Shown one piece after another: positions 28,062-37,291 of a stretch of 64,000 nucleotides of DNA. Each line of letters opens with the position of its first letter. The first letter of the stretch is position 1. This stretch comes from Rhodospirillales bacterium (GTDB lineage: Bacteria; Pseudomonadota; Alphaproteobacteria; Rhodospirillales; UBA2165): positions 46,421 through 110,420 of the forward strand of contig JAJDXO010000043.1 in NCBI GenBank assembly GCA_022823235.1, given 5' to 3'. A program made the translations under genes and the position numbers. The notes beneath the pieces were generated by a model that was not told the origin of the DNA, did no database searches, and saw only the letters and a list, made by a program, of their open reading frames with translations.

Positions 28062-28754
28062 GTGATCAGCTTTCGCGACCGGCCTTCGCCCAATTTCGAC
28101 AGCCGCCCGGACGGCGCCCCCATCGACATGCTGGTCCTCCACTATACCGGCATGGGAACGGCGAAGGCGGCGCTCGACCGGCTTACCGATCCCGAGGCGA
28201 GGGTAAGCGCCCACTATGTGGTCGAGGAAGACGGTACGGTCTGGCGGCTGGTGGACGAAAAAGCGCGGGCCTGGCATGCCGGGATTTCCGCCTGGCGCGG
28301 CGAGACCGACATCAACGGCCGGTCGGTGGGGATCGAATTGGTCAATCCCGGTCATGAGTTCGGCTACCGCGCGTTTCCCGGCGCACAGATCGAAGCCCTG
28401 ATCGGGTTGGCGAATGAAGTATTGGCGCGCCACCCCATCCCGCCCCGCAACGTGGTGGGACACGCGGATATCGCCCCGGCCCGCAAGATGGATCCGGGTG
28501 AGCTGTTCGACTGGCCGCGGCTGGCCGCGGCCGGCATCGGCCTCTGGCCGGCGGACGGCCAGATGGCGGGCATCGGGGGCCATGCCGCGGAACTCGGCGG
28601 CATCGGTTACGACACCGCCGACCTGCCCGCCGCGGTGACGGCGTTTCAGCGCCGCTTCAGGCCGTCATCGGTTGACGGCGAAATCGACGCCGAGACCGGC
28701 CGGCTGATCGGCGCGGTCCACCGCCTGGCGACAGGCGCCCGGCAGCCGGGTTAG
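28062..28754 (+). CDS. N-acetylmuramoyl-L-alanine amidase, AmiD-like
   Basis: A 230-residue peptidoglycan amidase. Amidase_2 domain: zinc ligands H27 (VLHYTGM), H134 (VGHADIAPARKMDPG) and D144; E92 in VGIELVNPG near the active site; VWRLVDEKARAWHAG fits the family. A C-terminal PG_binding_1-like region (GGIGYDTADLPAAVTAFQRRFRP) follows at about 190-225. No signal peptide is seen, so it may act on recycled muropeptides in the cytoplasm (AmpD-like) unless the start is further upstream. The GTG start at 28062 is set by GAGGAG eight bases upstream. Confidence 0.88.
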   Translation: MISFRDRPSPNFDSRPDGAPIDMLVLHYTGMGTAKAALDRLTDPEARVSAHYVVEEDGTVWRLVDEKARAWHAGISAWRGETDINGRSVGIELVNPGHEFGYRAFPGAQIEALIGLANEVLARHPIPPRNVVGHADIAPARKMDPGELFDWPRLAAAGIGLWPADGQMAGIGGHAAELGGIGYDTADLPAAVTAFQRRFRPSSVDGEIDAETGRLIGAVHRLATGARQPG

Positions 28755-28773
28755 GCGTTGAGGATCGCGAGCT

Positions 28774-29853
28774 TTGATATCCGGCGCCAGCCAAGGCCAG
28801 AATCCCGCCAGAGAGAATTTCTTCAGCCAGGCCCGCGCCTGCGAGCGGTTGGGGTCCAAATATTATGGCCGGTTTCTTCACGTCCTTGGCGAAAACATCT
28901 CCGATGAATCGTCGATCGGCGCTCGAATATTGAACTGGCCGGGCCATCCGCGCGACGATGCGCTGGCCCTTCGCCTGGCCGGCGGGCTCCATGCGCTGGT
29001 CCGTTCCGGCGCCGCGCCGGAACTGGCGGACGTGTTTCCGGGCGGCGAGCACGAAGGAAACGAAATCCGTTACTGGCCGGCCGCCGAAGCGGCATTTGTC
29101 AACCACATGTCGCACCTGGACGGCTACCTGGATAGCCCGCCCCAAACCAATGAGGTTGCGCGATCGGTCGTCCTGCTCCCCGGGTTCTTCGAGGTTTTCC
29201 GTCGAAGCGGCCTCCCGCTGGCAATCTTCGAGATCGGCGCCAGCGCCGGCTGCAATCTGCTCTGGGAGCGTTACTCCTATGATCTTTCGGGCACGTCCAT
29301 CGGGCCCGCCGACAGCGGCGTCGTAATTTCCACGGAGTGGTCGGGCGACCTACCCCGGGAGCCGTTCCCGATTGTGGCGGCGCGGCGCGGCTGCGATCAA
29401 AATCCGATCAATGCGGACGATCCCGAACAGCGCAACCGTTTGCTCTCTTACCTGTGGCCGGATCAGGCGGCCCGGATCGAACGGTTGGAAGGCGCACTCG
29501 GCTTGGTCGCCCAATCTGGGCTGACCGTAGACCGCGCCGATGCCGCGGACTGGGTCGAGGCGCATTTCTCGGCCCGCCCCGGCGTCGCCACCGTGCTCTA
29601 TCATTCCATATTTTGGCAATATTTGCCGGCCGGCACCCAGGCCAGGACCGAAGGAGCCATTTTATCGGCCGGAGCCGCCGCAACCGCCGATGCGCCGGTG
29701 GCTTGGCTTCGGATGGAACCGGACCCGGACGGCGCCAACGCGGCGCTGTATTTCGACTACTGGCCCGGAGACGCCTCGCGGAAACTGGCGGCCGCCGATT
29801 ACCATGGACGCTGGGTCGACCTCGCCCCCGGCCGCCAAACCCTTTATTCTTAA
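28774..29853 (+). CDS. DUF2332 family protein
   Basis: A 359-residue protein matching the DUF2332 pattern: FFSQARACERLGSKYYGRFL, NWPGHPRDDALALRLAGGLHAL, PQTNEVARSVVLLPGF, IFEIGASAGCNLLWERY, and the C-terminal TVLYHSIFWQYLPA with PVAWLRMEPD. The GASAGCNL loop looks Rossmann-like, as in SAM-dependent methyltransferases, but the function is unknown. The start is a TTG at 28774 preceded by GAGGA; the only ATG in reach would remove a large part of the domain. The stop is 24 bases before rnpB. Confidence 0.8.
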   Translation: MISGASQGQNPARENFFSQARACERLGSKYYGRFLHVLGENISDESSIGARILNWPGHPRDDALALRLAGGLHALVRSGAAPELADVFPGGEHEGNEIRYWPAAEAAFVNHMSHLDGYLDSPPQTNEVARSVVLLPGFFEVFRRSGLPLAIFEIGASAGCNLLWERYSYDLSGTSIGPADSGVVISTEWSGDLPREPFPIVAARRGCDQNPINADDPEQRNRLLSYLWPDQAARIERLEGALGLVAQSGLTVDRADAADWVEAHFSARPGVATVLYHSIFWQYLPAGTQARTEGAILSAGAAATADAPVAWLRMEPDPDGANAALYFDYWPGDASRKLAAADYHGRWVDLAPGRQTLYS

Positions 29854-29877
29854 GGACAATTGTCATAAGTTTAGCCC

Positions 29878-30264
<387 letters not shown>

Positions 30265-30442
30265 ATTTTTCACCGATCCCCATGGGCCGAGGTCTGAACG
30301 AGGGCCACGCCCAAATTCGCCAGGCATTCGGCCGGAATTGAATGCGCTGTCCGCTCGGCGCATCGGGCGGCCACGATTGACTCCCCGCCGCCCTGCCGCC
30401 ATCCTCACCGCCAAACGGACCACGCTGCCAGGGGAGGATTTC

Positions 30443-31111
30443 ATGGGGCAGGACATTCAGCTGACGGCCGGCGACGGCCACACGTTCGATGGGTACCGGG
30501 CGGACCCGGACGGGACGCCGAAGGCGGGATTGGTGCTCATCCAGGAAATCTTCGGCGTGAACAAACATATCCGCGCCGTCACCGACGAATGGGCCGGCGC
30601 GGGTTATACGGTGATTGCGCCGGCGCTGTATGACCGGGCGGAGAAGAACGTGCAGCTCGGCTACGACGAGGATGGCCGTCAGACCGGCATGGGTCTCCGC
30701 GAGAAGGTCGCCTGGGACGACAGCGTCAAGGACATCGCCGCCGCCGCGGCGGCGCTGAGGGACGCGGGCAAGGTCGGCATTATCGGCTACTGCTATGGCG
30801 GAACGGTCTCCTGGCTTGGCGCCTGCTCGGGCGATTTCGATGCCGCGTCGTGCTACTACGGCGGCGGGATCGGCAACTTCCTCGACCGCGACGCCACGTG
30901 CCCGGTCATGATGCATTTCGGCGCCGAAGACCAGGGCATCCCCATGGAGACCGTGGACGATATTCGAGCCGCCAAGCCCGATGCCGCCATCCATGTATAT
31001 GACGGCGCGGGTCATGGATTCATCTGCGACGAAAGACCCTCGTACAACGAGGCCGCCACCGACCTCGCCCGCGCCCGCTCCAGGGAATTTTTCGCCGAGC
31101 ATCTGGCGTAG
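30443..31111 (+). CDS. Dienelactone hydrolase family protein
   Basis: A 222-residue alpha/beta hydrolase of the dienelactone hydrolase family. Catalytic residues are visible: C117 in GYCYGG, D163 (FGAEDQGIP), H191 (GAGHGF), and E35 in LIQEIFGV, which primes the Cys. Such enzymes open dienelactones in chloroaromatic breakdown, but many housekeeping members act on unknown esters; no aromatic genes are adjacent. ATG 30443 follows AGGGGAGGA closely. Confidence 0.9.
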   Translation: MGQDIQLTAGDGHTFDGYRADPDGTPKAGLVLIQEIFGVNKHIRAVTDEWAGAGYTVIAPALYDRAEKNVQLGYDEDGRQTGMGLREKVAWDDSVKDIAAAAAALRDAGKVGIIGYCYGGTVSWLGACSGDFDAASCYYGGGIGNFLDRDATCPVMMHFGAEDQGIPMETVDDIRAAKPDAAIHVYDGAGHGFICDERPSYNEAATDLARARSREFFAEHLA

Positions 31112-31162
31112 CCGCCAGGCGCGTTTCGTCCGCATGGACCCCCGCCGGCGGATCCATTCGGG

Positions 31163-31168
31163 TATAAT
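31163..31168 (+). promoter_or_regulatory. Possible -10 box upstream of the dCTP deaminase-like gene
   Basis: A perfect TATAAT stands 28 bases before the TTG start. No -35 hexamer at 16-18 bp was recognised, so the promoter is only suggested. Confidence 0.3.
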
Positions 31169-31195
31169 GGGCATTCGATTTGGGAGCAGTTCGAA

Positions 31196-32365
31196 TTGAC
31201 CGAAACCACCGCCACGCTGCCCCTGGACGGGCTTGACGACGACGCCGGCCGTGACGGCAACGTTCACTCGACCGGCATCCTGCCGTCACAGACCCTTCGC
31301 CGACTCCTGAAGTCCGGTGAGATATTCGCCGCCGACGACCGTGCGGTGGGCGAGGATCAAATTCAGCCGGCCAGTGTGGATTTGCGGCTTGGCCGGACCG
31401 CCTACCGGGTTCGGGGAAGTTTCCTGCCGGGCGCCGACGAGACGGTGGCGGGCCGCCTCAAGGCCTTTACCATGCACGAGATCGACATCACCGGCGGCGC
31501 CGTCCTCGAGCGGGGATGCGTCTATGTGGTTCCGCTGCTCGAAGGCCTGAAGCTGCCGGAAATGACGTCGGCCATGGCCAACCCGAAATCGTCCACCGGG
31601 CGGCTGGATATCTTCACCCGCGTGATCACCGATTATTCGTCCGAATTCGACCGTATCGAGGAGGGGTATCGAGGCCGGCTCTACGCCGAAATCTCGCCCC
31701 TGACCTTCAGCGTCCTGGTCCGGACCGGGACCCGGCTGAGTCAGCTTCGGCTGCGGCGCGGCAAGCCGCCGGCGTCCATGGCGGCCATGCGCCGGCTCCA
31801 CGAAGCCTCGCCTCTGGTCTCGGCCGACGATGCGGATATCGCCACATCGGGGGTCGTATTCACCGTCGATATCACCGGTGCGGCCGAAGGCGGCGTGATC
31901 GGCTACAAGGCCAAGCGCCACACCGGCGTCATCGATCTGGAAAAGGACGGTTACTACGAGGTCCACGACTTTTGGGATCCCATCGTCAGCCGGGGCGCCA
32001 CCAACATCACCCTTGATCCGGATGAATTCTACATCCTGGCCTCCAAGGAGGCGGTCAGCGTGCCGCCCGACCACGCCGCCGAAATGCGCGCTTTCGACAG
32101 CCACGTGGGAGAGTTCCGGGTGCACTATGCGGGCTTTTTCGATCCCGGATTCGGCCATGATGCCGCGGGCGGACAAGGCAGCCGGGCGGTGCTCGAGGTC
32201 CGTCCGCGGGATGTCCCCTTCGTCCTGGAAGACGGCCAGACCATGGGCCGCCTTGTGTATGAACGCCTCACGCAAACGACCGATCAGCTTTACGGGTCCG
32301 GCATCGGATCCAATTATCAGAGTCAGGGCCTGAAACTGTCCAAGCACTTCAAGCCGCCGTCCTGA
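31196..32365 (+). CDS. 2'-deoxycytidine 5'-triphosphate deaminase, long form
   Basis: A 389-residue enzyme of the double-domain Dcd type common in alphaproteobacteria; predicted to deaminate dCTP to dUTP, feeding dUMP synthesis with the dUTPase at 60948. Each half has the dUTPase/Dcd fold: TGILPSQTLRRLLKSGEI, IQPASVDLRLG, ANPKSSTGRLDIFTRVI in the first half; LEKDGYYEVHDFWDPI, DPDEFYILASKE and a C-terminal GSNYQSQGLKLSKHF in the second. The start is TTG at 31196, with GGGAG nine bases upstream and no better in-frame codon. Confidence 0.85.
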   Translation: MTETTATLPLDGLDDDAGRDGNVHSTGILPSQTLRRLLKSGEIFAADDRAVGEDQIQPASVDLRLGRTAYRVRGSFLPGADETVAGRLKAFTMHEIDITGGAVLERGCVYVVPLLEGLKLPEMTSAMANPKSSTGRLDIFTRVITDYSSEFDRIEEGYRGRLYAEISPLTFSVLVRTGTRLSQLRLRRGKPPASMAAMRRLHEASPLVSADDADIATSGVVFTVDITGAAEGGVIGYKAKRHTGVIDLEKDGYYEVHDFWDPIVSRGATNITLDPDEFYILASKEAVSVPPDHAAEMRAFDSHVGEFRVHYAGFFDPGFGHDAAGGQGSRAVLEVRPRDVPFVLEDGQTMGRLVYERLTQTTDQLYGSGIGSNYQSQGLKLSKHFKPPS

Positions 32366-32595
32366 CCCGGGCCCGCGGCGGAACATTTGCGGACCATGCT
32401 GTGCACAGTTGGGACGGCGTTTCCGTGGATAAATTGAAACCGGCCTTTTTTGCCGGTATTCCAGCCGGTTAAAGAAGTTTCTTTTGTGGATATTCATGTG
32501 GATAACTTGGGAATAGCGCGCGCCCAATGTGCGAGCCCGGAAGGGCGGCTTGGTGTATAACTAGACATTCGGATATTCATCGAAGAGCAGTCGAC
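32366..32595. promoter_or_regulatory. Cluster of DnaA-box-like sequences
   Basis: This gap has TGTGGATAA (32497-32505), a perfect DnaA box on the minus strand (TTATCCACA), TGTGGATAT (32485-32493) and CGTGGATAA (32424-32432), each one mismatch away, and a weaker TGTGCACAG (32400-32408). The three good matches all point the same way. A TATAAC sequence near 32556 may serve the next gene. Confidence 0.55.
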
Positions 32596-33498
32596 ATGGC
32601 CGACAAGGACGACATCAGGGAAGGCAAGAACTTCCACCCCGAAATTCCCCACGAGAGTGAGAACTTCTTTCTGAAGGGCTCGAATTCCCTGGATTGGGGA
32701 ATGCAAAACCGTCTGGCGCGGATATTTCGTCCCGACACCGGACGCACGGTCATGCTCGCCTTCGACCACGGCTACTTCCAGGGACCGACCACCGGCCTGG
32801 AGCGCATCGATCTCGACATCCGCCCGCTGGCGCCCTTCGCCGATGTGCTGATGTGCACCCGGGGCGCCCTCAGGACATCGATTCCTCCGTCCGTCGCCAA
32901 GCCGGTCGTGCTGCGCTGCTCCGCCGGCCAGTCGATCCTCACCGAGCTTTCCAACGAGCTGATAGCTGTCGACATCGAGGACGCGATCCGCCTCGGCGCC
33001 TGCGCCATGGCCGCCCAGGTCTATATCGGCGCCGAGTACGAGCACAAATCCATCGCCAACGTCACCAGGCTCATCGACACCGGCACCAGATACGGCATCC
33101 CGACCCTGGCGGTCACCGGGGTCGGCGCCGACATGACCCGGGACGAACGCTACTTCGCGCTGGCGACCCGGATTTGCGCCGAGATCGGCGCCCATTACGT
33201 CAAGAGCTATTACTTCGAGCCCGGATTCGAGAACGTGGCCGCCGCCTGCCCGGTGCCCATCGTCATCGCCGGCGGCAAGAAGCTGCCGGAGCTTGAAGCC
33301 CTCGAAATGGCCTATAAGGCCTGTAATGCCGGCGCGGCCGGCGTCGACATGGGCCGCAACATCTTCCAGTCGGACAGTCCGGCCGCGATGATCCAGGCGG
33401 TCGGCGCCGTGGTGCACGACAATGCCAAACCCGGCGCGGCGTTCGAGATGTACGAGGACCTGAAGGCCGATCTCGGCGCGCAGCAGGCGGCGGAGTAG
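32596..33498 (+). CDS. lsrF: LsrF-like class I aldolase / thiolase
   Basis: A 300-residue TIM-barrel aldolase that follows E. coli LsrF (3-hydroxy-5-phosphonooxypentane-2,4-dione thiolase, last step of AI-2 breakdown) nearly block for block: [78 protein letters not shown] and [11 protein letters not shown]. The Schiff-base Lys falls at K203 (YVKSYYFE), the same number as in LsrF. No other lsr gene is nearby, so the true substrate may be another sugar phosphate. ATG 32596 matches the family N-terminus MADxDDI. Confidence 0.85.
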   Translation: MADKDDIREGKNFHPEIPHESENFFLKGSNSLDWGMQNRLARIFRPDTGRTVMLAFDHGYFQGPTTGLERIDLDIRPLAPFADVLMCTRGALRTSIPPSVAKPVVLRCSAGQSILTELSNELIAVDIEDAIRLGACAMAAQVYIGAEYEHKSIANVTRLIDTGTRYGIPTLAVTGVGADMTRDERYFALATRICAEIGAHYVKSYYFEPGFENVAAACPVPIVIAGGKKLPELEALEMAYKACNAGAAGVDMGRNIFQSDSPAAMIQAVGAVVHDNAKPGAAFEMYEDLKADLGAQQAAE

Positions 33499-33548
33499 CG
33501 TCTCCGCCAACCGGCGAGCCCGGTCCGGTGGACAGGTGCATGGCGCAA

Positions 33549-33651
33549 TCATTGTTATGTTTTCGTCATGCCCGGACTTGATCCGGGCATCCACGTTTCG
33601 GGGGGCGGCGCACACGTGGATGGCCGGGTCTGGGCCCGGCCATGACGCAAT
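33549..33651. repeat. Double-hairpin REP-like repeat, family 2, copy a
   Basis: Two adjacent palindromes: ATGCCCGGA/TCCGGGCAT with a five-base loop, and ATGGCCGGG/CCCGGCCAT, framed by CGTCATG and CATGACGCAA. Near-identical copies occur at 37188 and 48531. It sits between convergent genes, as REP elements often do. Confidence 0.92.
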
Positions 33652-33684
33652 TATTTTAAGCCTCATCCAGTTCCGGCGGCGGGC

Positions 33685-35685
33685 CTACCTCAGCGCCGCG
33701 GCGATGTTGCCGCCGTCGACGGTGAGAATGGCGCCGGTGGTTTTTTCCGCCGCCGCCAGCGAAACGAACGCCTGGGCGACATCGTCCGCCGTCACCTCCC
33801 GGCCGAGCAGGTTGCCGCCCATATAATCGGCCTCGGTGAGGCCGCGGGCGCCGGCGCGGGATTTGATCATCCCGCCGGTCAACAGGCCGGACCGAATCCG
33901 GTCGGCATTGACGCCGTTGGACCGGATGCCGTCCCTGCCGTGGTCCACCGCGTACTGGCGGACCAGAAACAGGGTCGCCGCCTTGGGCGCACCATAGGGT
34001 CCGAAGCCGGCCCCCGGATTCACCGCCTGCTTGGAGGCGTTGAACAGCAGGCAGCCGCCGTTGCCCTGGGCCCGCATGACCCGGACGGCGTTCCGGGCGA
34101 CGGTCTGGTGGGCGAAGAAGTTCAATTCGAAGCTCTCGCGGAGAATCTTTTCGTCGACGGTGCCGATCTCTCCCTGCCAGGCGGCGCCGGCGTTGGAGAC
34201 CACGATATCCACACCGCCGTACGTCTCGCAGGCGGCATCGAACGCGCGGCGCACCGAGGCGGGCCTGGTGACATCGCACGCGATCCCCCGCCCGCCAAGG
34301 GACCGGGCGGTCGTTTCGACCTTGGAACGGTCCACGTCGGTCAGCACCACCTCGGCGCCGGCCGAGCGAAACGCCTTTCCGATGGCGGCCCCGATGGTCC
34401 CGGCGGCGCCGGTCACGAGAACGATTTTTCCCTGAAATCGCGGCGGGCTTCCGCTGCCCAGCTTGGCCCGTTCCAGCGGCCAGTATTCGACGTCGAAGAC
34501 GTGCCGCTCGGCCAGCGGCTTGAAGCGTCCGACCCGTTCCGCGGCGGCAATGGTCGCCGCATTGGCCTCCGCGATGTCGGCCGCGACGGCGGCGGCGGCC
34601 GCGTCCTCGCCCACGCCGAACAATCCCAGCCCGGGCACGAGGATCACCCGGGGCAGTGAATCGGCGGGCTCCAAACCACCGAGCCGCTTGCGATTCCTGC
34701 CGATATAGCCGTCATACATGCGCTGGTAGCCGGCGCATGCCCGTTGGGCGGCGGCGCGAAACCCGTCGATGGCGCCCGCCTCCGGCGGCGGCACGATCAG
34801 CGGCCTGGACTTGGTGCGGATGACATGGTCGGGGGTGGCGGTGCCGGCGTTTCCGTAGCGCTTCAGGTCCTTGCCGTCGACGAACCGGCGAACGGCATCG
34901 CTTGTCCGGAAGCTCATGACCGGCGAAAGCCGATCATCATAGAGGCCCCTGAGAACCGGCGCCACATCCGAAACGGCCGCGAGGCGGCGGGGCAGGGGGG
35001 ACCGCGCAAAACCCGGTCTGCGGCCCTTCTCGAGACGTTTCTCGGCCGAATCGACCAGCGAAATCATCCGGCCATAGGCTTCCTCCGCCGTTTCGCCGAA
35101 GGTGAAGATGCCGTGATGGGGGACGATGATGCCGACCGCGGCCGGGTTCCTATCGGCCGCCGCGGCAACCCGCTTGGCGAGCGCAAATCCGGACCTGACG
35201 TAGCCGACCACCGCCGCCGCGTCGCCGAACGCCTGCCCGCACAAGTCCTTGGCGGCCTGCTGATTGGTCAGGGCCAGGATCGCGTTGGCATGGCTGTGGA
35301 CGACATACGGAGCCGGCAGAAAGGCGTGCAGAAGCGTTTCAACGGACGGCTCCGGCGCTTTGGCCGACACCTTGGCCGCGCACAGCCGGTCGATCATCCC
35401 GTCGTCATCCAGGGACCGCCGGGAACGCAGCTCCCGCAACGGGTCCAGCCTGAGCGCCGTGAAGCCCGCCGCCTCGATGACCGACATATCCCGGCCGCTG
35501 CCCTTGACGTAAAGCCGGTTCTCGCCCCGCACCCGCAGTTTCGCCGACGTATTGCCGCCGCCGTGCAGAACGAGCGCGGCATCGCCGCCCAACAGCCGCG
35601 ACGCATAAACAAGCTCACCGAGACCCCTGGGGGAGGTCCCGCGGCGCCATTCGGCCGCCCGTTTCTTCGACCAGCGGTTTTTCAT
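33685..35685 (-). CDS. Class II aldolase / short-chain dehydrogenase fusion (RhaD-like)
   Basis: A 666-residue two-domain enzyme. Residues 1-370 form a class II (zinc) aldolase/epimerase: LVYASRLLGGDAALVLHGGGNTSAK, YVKGSGRDM, VVHSHANAILAL and VPHHGIFTFG (zinc His). Residues 420-666 form a Rossmann short-chain dehydrogenase: VLVTGAAGTIGAAIG, DIVVSNAG, LLFNASKQ, and YGAPKAA as YxxxK. This architecture is annotated as rhamnulose-1-phosphate aldolase/lactaldehyde dehydrogenase. It converges on the lsrF-like gene, so both may serve sugar-phosphate cleavage, though no transporter or kinase is adjacent. The start at MKNRWSKKRAAEW is preferred to upstream in-frame codons, which give non-family sequence. 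Confidence 0.87.
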   Translation of the reverse strand: MKNRWSKKRAAEWRRGTSPRGLGELVYASRLLGGDAALVLHGGGNTSAKLRVRGENRLYVKGSGRDMSVIEAAGFTALRLDPLRELRSRRSLDDDGMIDRLCAAKVSAKAPEPSVETLLHAFLPAPYVVHSHANAILALTNQQAAKDLCGQAFGDAAAVVGYVRSGFALAKRVAAAADRNPAAVGIIVPHHGIFTFGETAEEAYGRMISLVDSAEKRLEKGRRPGFARSPLPRRLAAVSDVAPVLRGLYDDRLSPVMSFRTSDAVRRFVDGKDLKRYGNAGTATPDHVIRTKSRPLIVPPPEAGAIDGFRAAAQRACAGYQRMYDGYIGRNRKRLGGLEPADSLPRVILVPGLGLFGVGEDAAAAAVAADIAEANAATIAAAERVGRFKPLAERHVFDVEYWPLERAKLGSGSPPRFQGKIVLVTGAAGTIGAAIGKAFRSAGAEVVLTDVDRSKVETTARSLGGRGIACDVTRPASVRRAFDAACETYGGVDIVVSNAGAAWQGEIGTVDEKILRESFELNFFAHQTVARNAVRVMRAQGNGGCLLFNASKQAVNPGAGFGPYGAPKAATLFLVRQYAVDHGRDGIRSNGVNADRIRSGLLTGGMIKSRAGARGLTEADYMGGNLLGREVTADDVAQAFVSLAAAEKTTGAILTVDGGNIAAALR

Positions 35686-35905
35686 GGGCCCGGAGTCTGC
35701 CCCAAACCCCTGATCCAAAAAAGGAAAAAGCCATCCCGGCCGCATGGCGGTCCGATTGCGTGCTGCGGACCCGCGCGCGCCGGGTCTGGCGCCGGCCGCG
35801 TCACCGGCTATATCATGCCGATCAGGGGCAACGGGGCCAGGACGAAGGCGGCAGGCATGCAGCAGGCAGCGACCAACGATTTTCCGCCCGCTGGGGACTG
35901 AGCGC

Positions 35906-36961
35906 ATGGGTTTCCGCGTCATGTTCCCGGTCGCCGCCGCGCTGTTCCTGGCCGGCTGCGCAACCGGAACCGCCCAGGAAAGCCGTCACGACCCGGGCAA
36001 ATATCACCACACCGAAACCGGGTTCCAAAACCCGCCGGGCAGCCTCAAGCGGGAAATCGAGCCGGCCCGGTTTTTCCGTTTCGTCTCCCGGCGCCTGACC
36101 GAGGAGTTCGACACCTCGACCATCCCGCCGAACCATGTGGTCCCCTACGAAGACGCAAAGGCCCAGCTGGCCGCGACGCCGAATCCCCGGATGACATGGA
36201 TCAATCATGCGACATTTCTCATCACCCTCGGCGGCGTCAACGTCCTGACCGATCCGTTTTTCTCGGAACGCGCTTCGCCGGTCGCCTTCGCAGGACCGAA
36301 GCGTTACGTCCCGCCGGGACTGAAGATCGGGGACCTGCCGCCGATCGACGTCATCCTGATCTCGCACAATCACTACGATTCCTACGACATCCCGAGCCTG
36401 CAAACATTGGCGGCGCGCAAGCGGGACACCCTGGTCCTGGTCCCGCTGGGTCTCGGTGAACTGACCCGGCGGGCGGGCCTCGCCAACGTCAAGGAAGTGG
36501 ATTGGTATGACGAAACCACGGTCGGCGGCGTAACGCTCACGTCGACCCCGGCCATCCACTGGTCCAGGCGCACTCTCGGCGACACCAATGAATCCCTTTG
36601 GAACGGCTTCATGATCGAAGGCGCGGGCAGGAAAATCTGGTTCGTCGGCGACACCGGCTTCGGTCCGGTGTTCGAAAAAGAGGTCGCCCCCAGGGTCGGC
36701 CCGGCGGACATCGCCCTCGTCCCCATCGGCGCCTTTCTGCCCCGGGATTTCATGCGGCCGATGCACACCAACCCGGCCGAGGCTCTCAGGCTGGCCAAGA
36801 TCATCGGCGCCAGGACAGCGGTGCCGATGCATTGGGGAACTCTCCCGCTCGGCGAGGATACGCCGAAAGACGGGCTGGCGGCGTTCGCTGCCGCCAACGA
36901 GAAAAGCGTCGCCAAGCGCGTCATGCGCATCGGCGAGACCGTCGATTTGAATAGCCTGTAG
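35906..36961 (+). CDS. MBL-fold hydrolase lipoprotein, NAPE-PLD/UlaG-like
   Basis: A 351-residue metallo-beta-lactamase-fold hydrolase. Signal peptide with lipobox LAGC at residues 18-21, so probably a lipoprotein. Metal-site motifs: SHNHYDSYD (HxHxDxxD), a late WFVGDTGFGPVF with metal-bridging Asp, and PMHWGTLPLG. The pattern NHATFLITLGGVNVLTDPFFSERASP matches N-acyl-phosphatidylethanolamine phospholipase D relatives, so a phospholipid-like substrate in the envelope is plausible. ATG 35906 has GGGGA nine bases upstream; ATG 35921 is possible. Confidence 0.87.
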   Translation: MGFRVMFPVAAALFLAGCATGTAQESRHDPGKYHHTETGFQNPPGSLKREIEPARFFRFVSRRLTEEFDTSTIPPNHVVPYEDAKAQLAATPNPRMTWINHATFLITLGGVNVLTDPFFSERASPVAFAGPKRYVPPGLKIGDLPPIDVILISHNHYDSYDIPSLQTLAARKRDTLVLVPLGLGELTRRAGLANVKEVDWYDETTVGGVTLTSTPAIHWSRRTLGDTNESLWNGFMIEGAGRKIWFVGDTGFGPVFEKEVAPRVGPADIALVPIGAFLPRDFMRPMHTNPAEALRLAKIIGARTAVPMHWGTLPLGEDTPKDGLAAFAAANEKSVAKRVMRIGETVDLNSL

Positions 36962-37005
36962 GCCGGTCCCCGCTCACCCGCAAGTCGTCATCACCGTGTA
37001 AAACC

Positions 37006-37164
37006 CGTCATGCCCCGACTTGTTCGGGGCATCCAGGATATTCACCACAGAGACACAGAGGTTGAGAGGAGAGGTTTCGATCCCGGTGCTCCTCACTGTC
37101 TCACCGTCTCTGTGGTTCAAGAATTGGAAATGTGGATACCCCGGACTTGCGCCGGGGTATGACG
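37006..37164. repeat. Family 2 repeat, interrupted copy
   Basis: Hairpin ATGCCCCGA/TCGGGGCAT at the left and ATACCCCGG/CCGGGGTAT at the right, with CGTCATG and TATGACG outer ends as in other copies. The spacer between the hairpins is expanded by a segment with its own terminal inverted repeats. Confidence 0.75.
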
Positions 37165-37187
37165 GAATAGGGGGTTCCAACAACACG

Positions 37188-37275
37188 CGTCATGCCCGGA
37201 CTTGATCCGGGCATCCACGTTTCGGGGGGCGACGCACAGGTGGATGGCCGGGTCTGGGCCCGGCCATGACGCAAT
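37188..37275. repeat. Family 2 repeat, copy b
   Basis: Nearly identical over its whole length to the copy at 33564-33651, including the TTTCGGGGGGCG spacer. Only scattered base changes were seen. Confidence 0.92.
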
Positions 37276-37291
37276 CAATTAAGTACAGCCC

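Larger units (their letters stand above)
36962..37291. other. Repeat-filled intergenic region
   Basis: This 330-base gap between convergent genes consists of two family 2 elements. The first (37006-37164) is split by about 95 bases with a 10-bp inverted repeat, CCACAGAGAC (37045-37054) and GTCTCTGTGG (37106-37115). The second is intact (37188-37275). No gene is seen. Confidence 0.8.
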
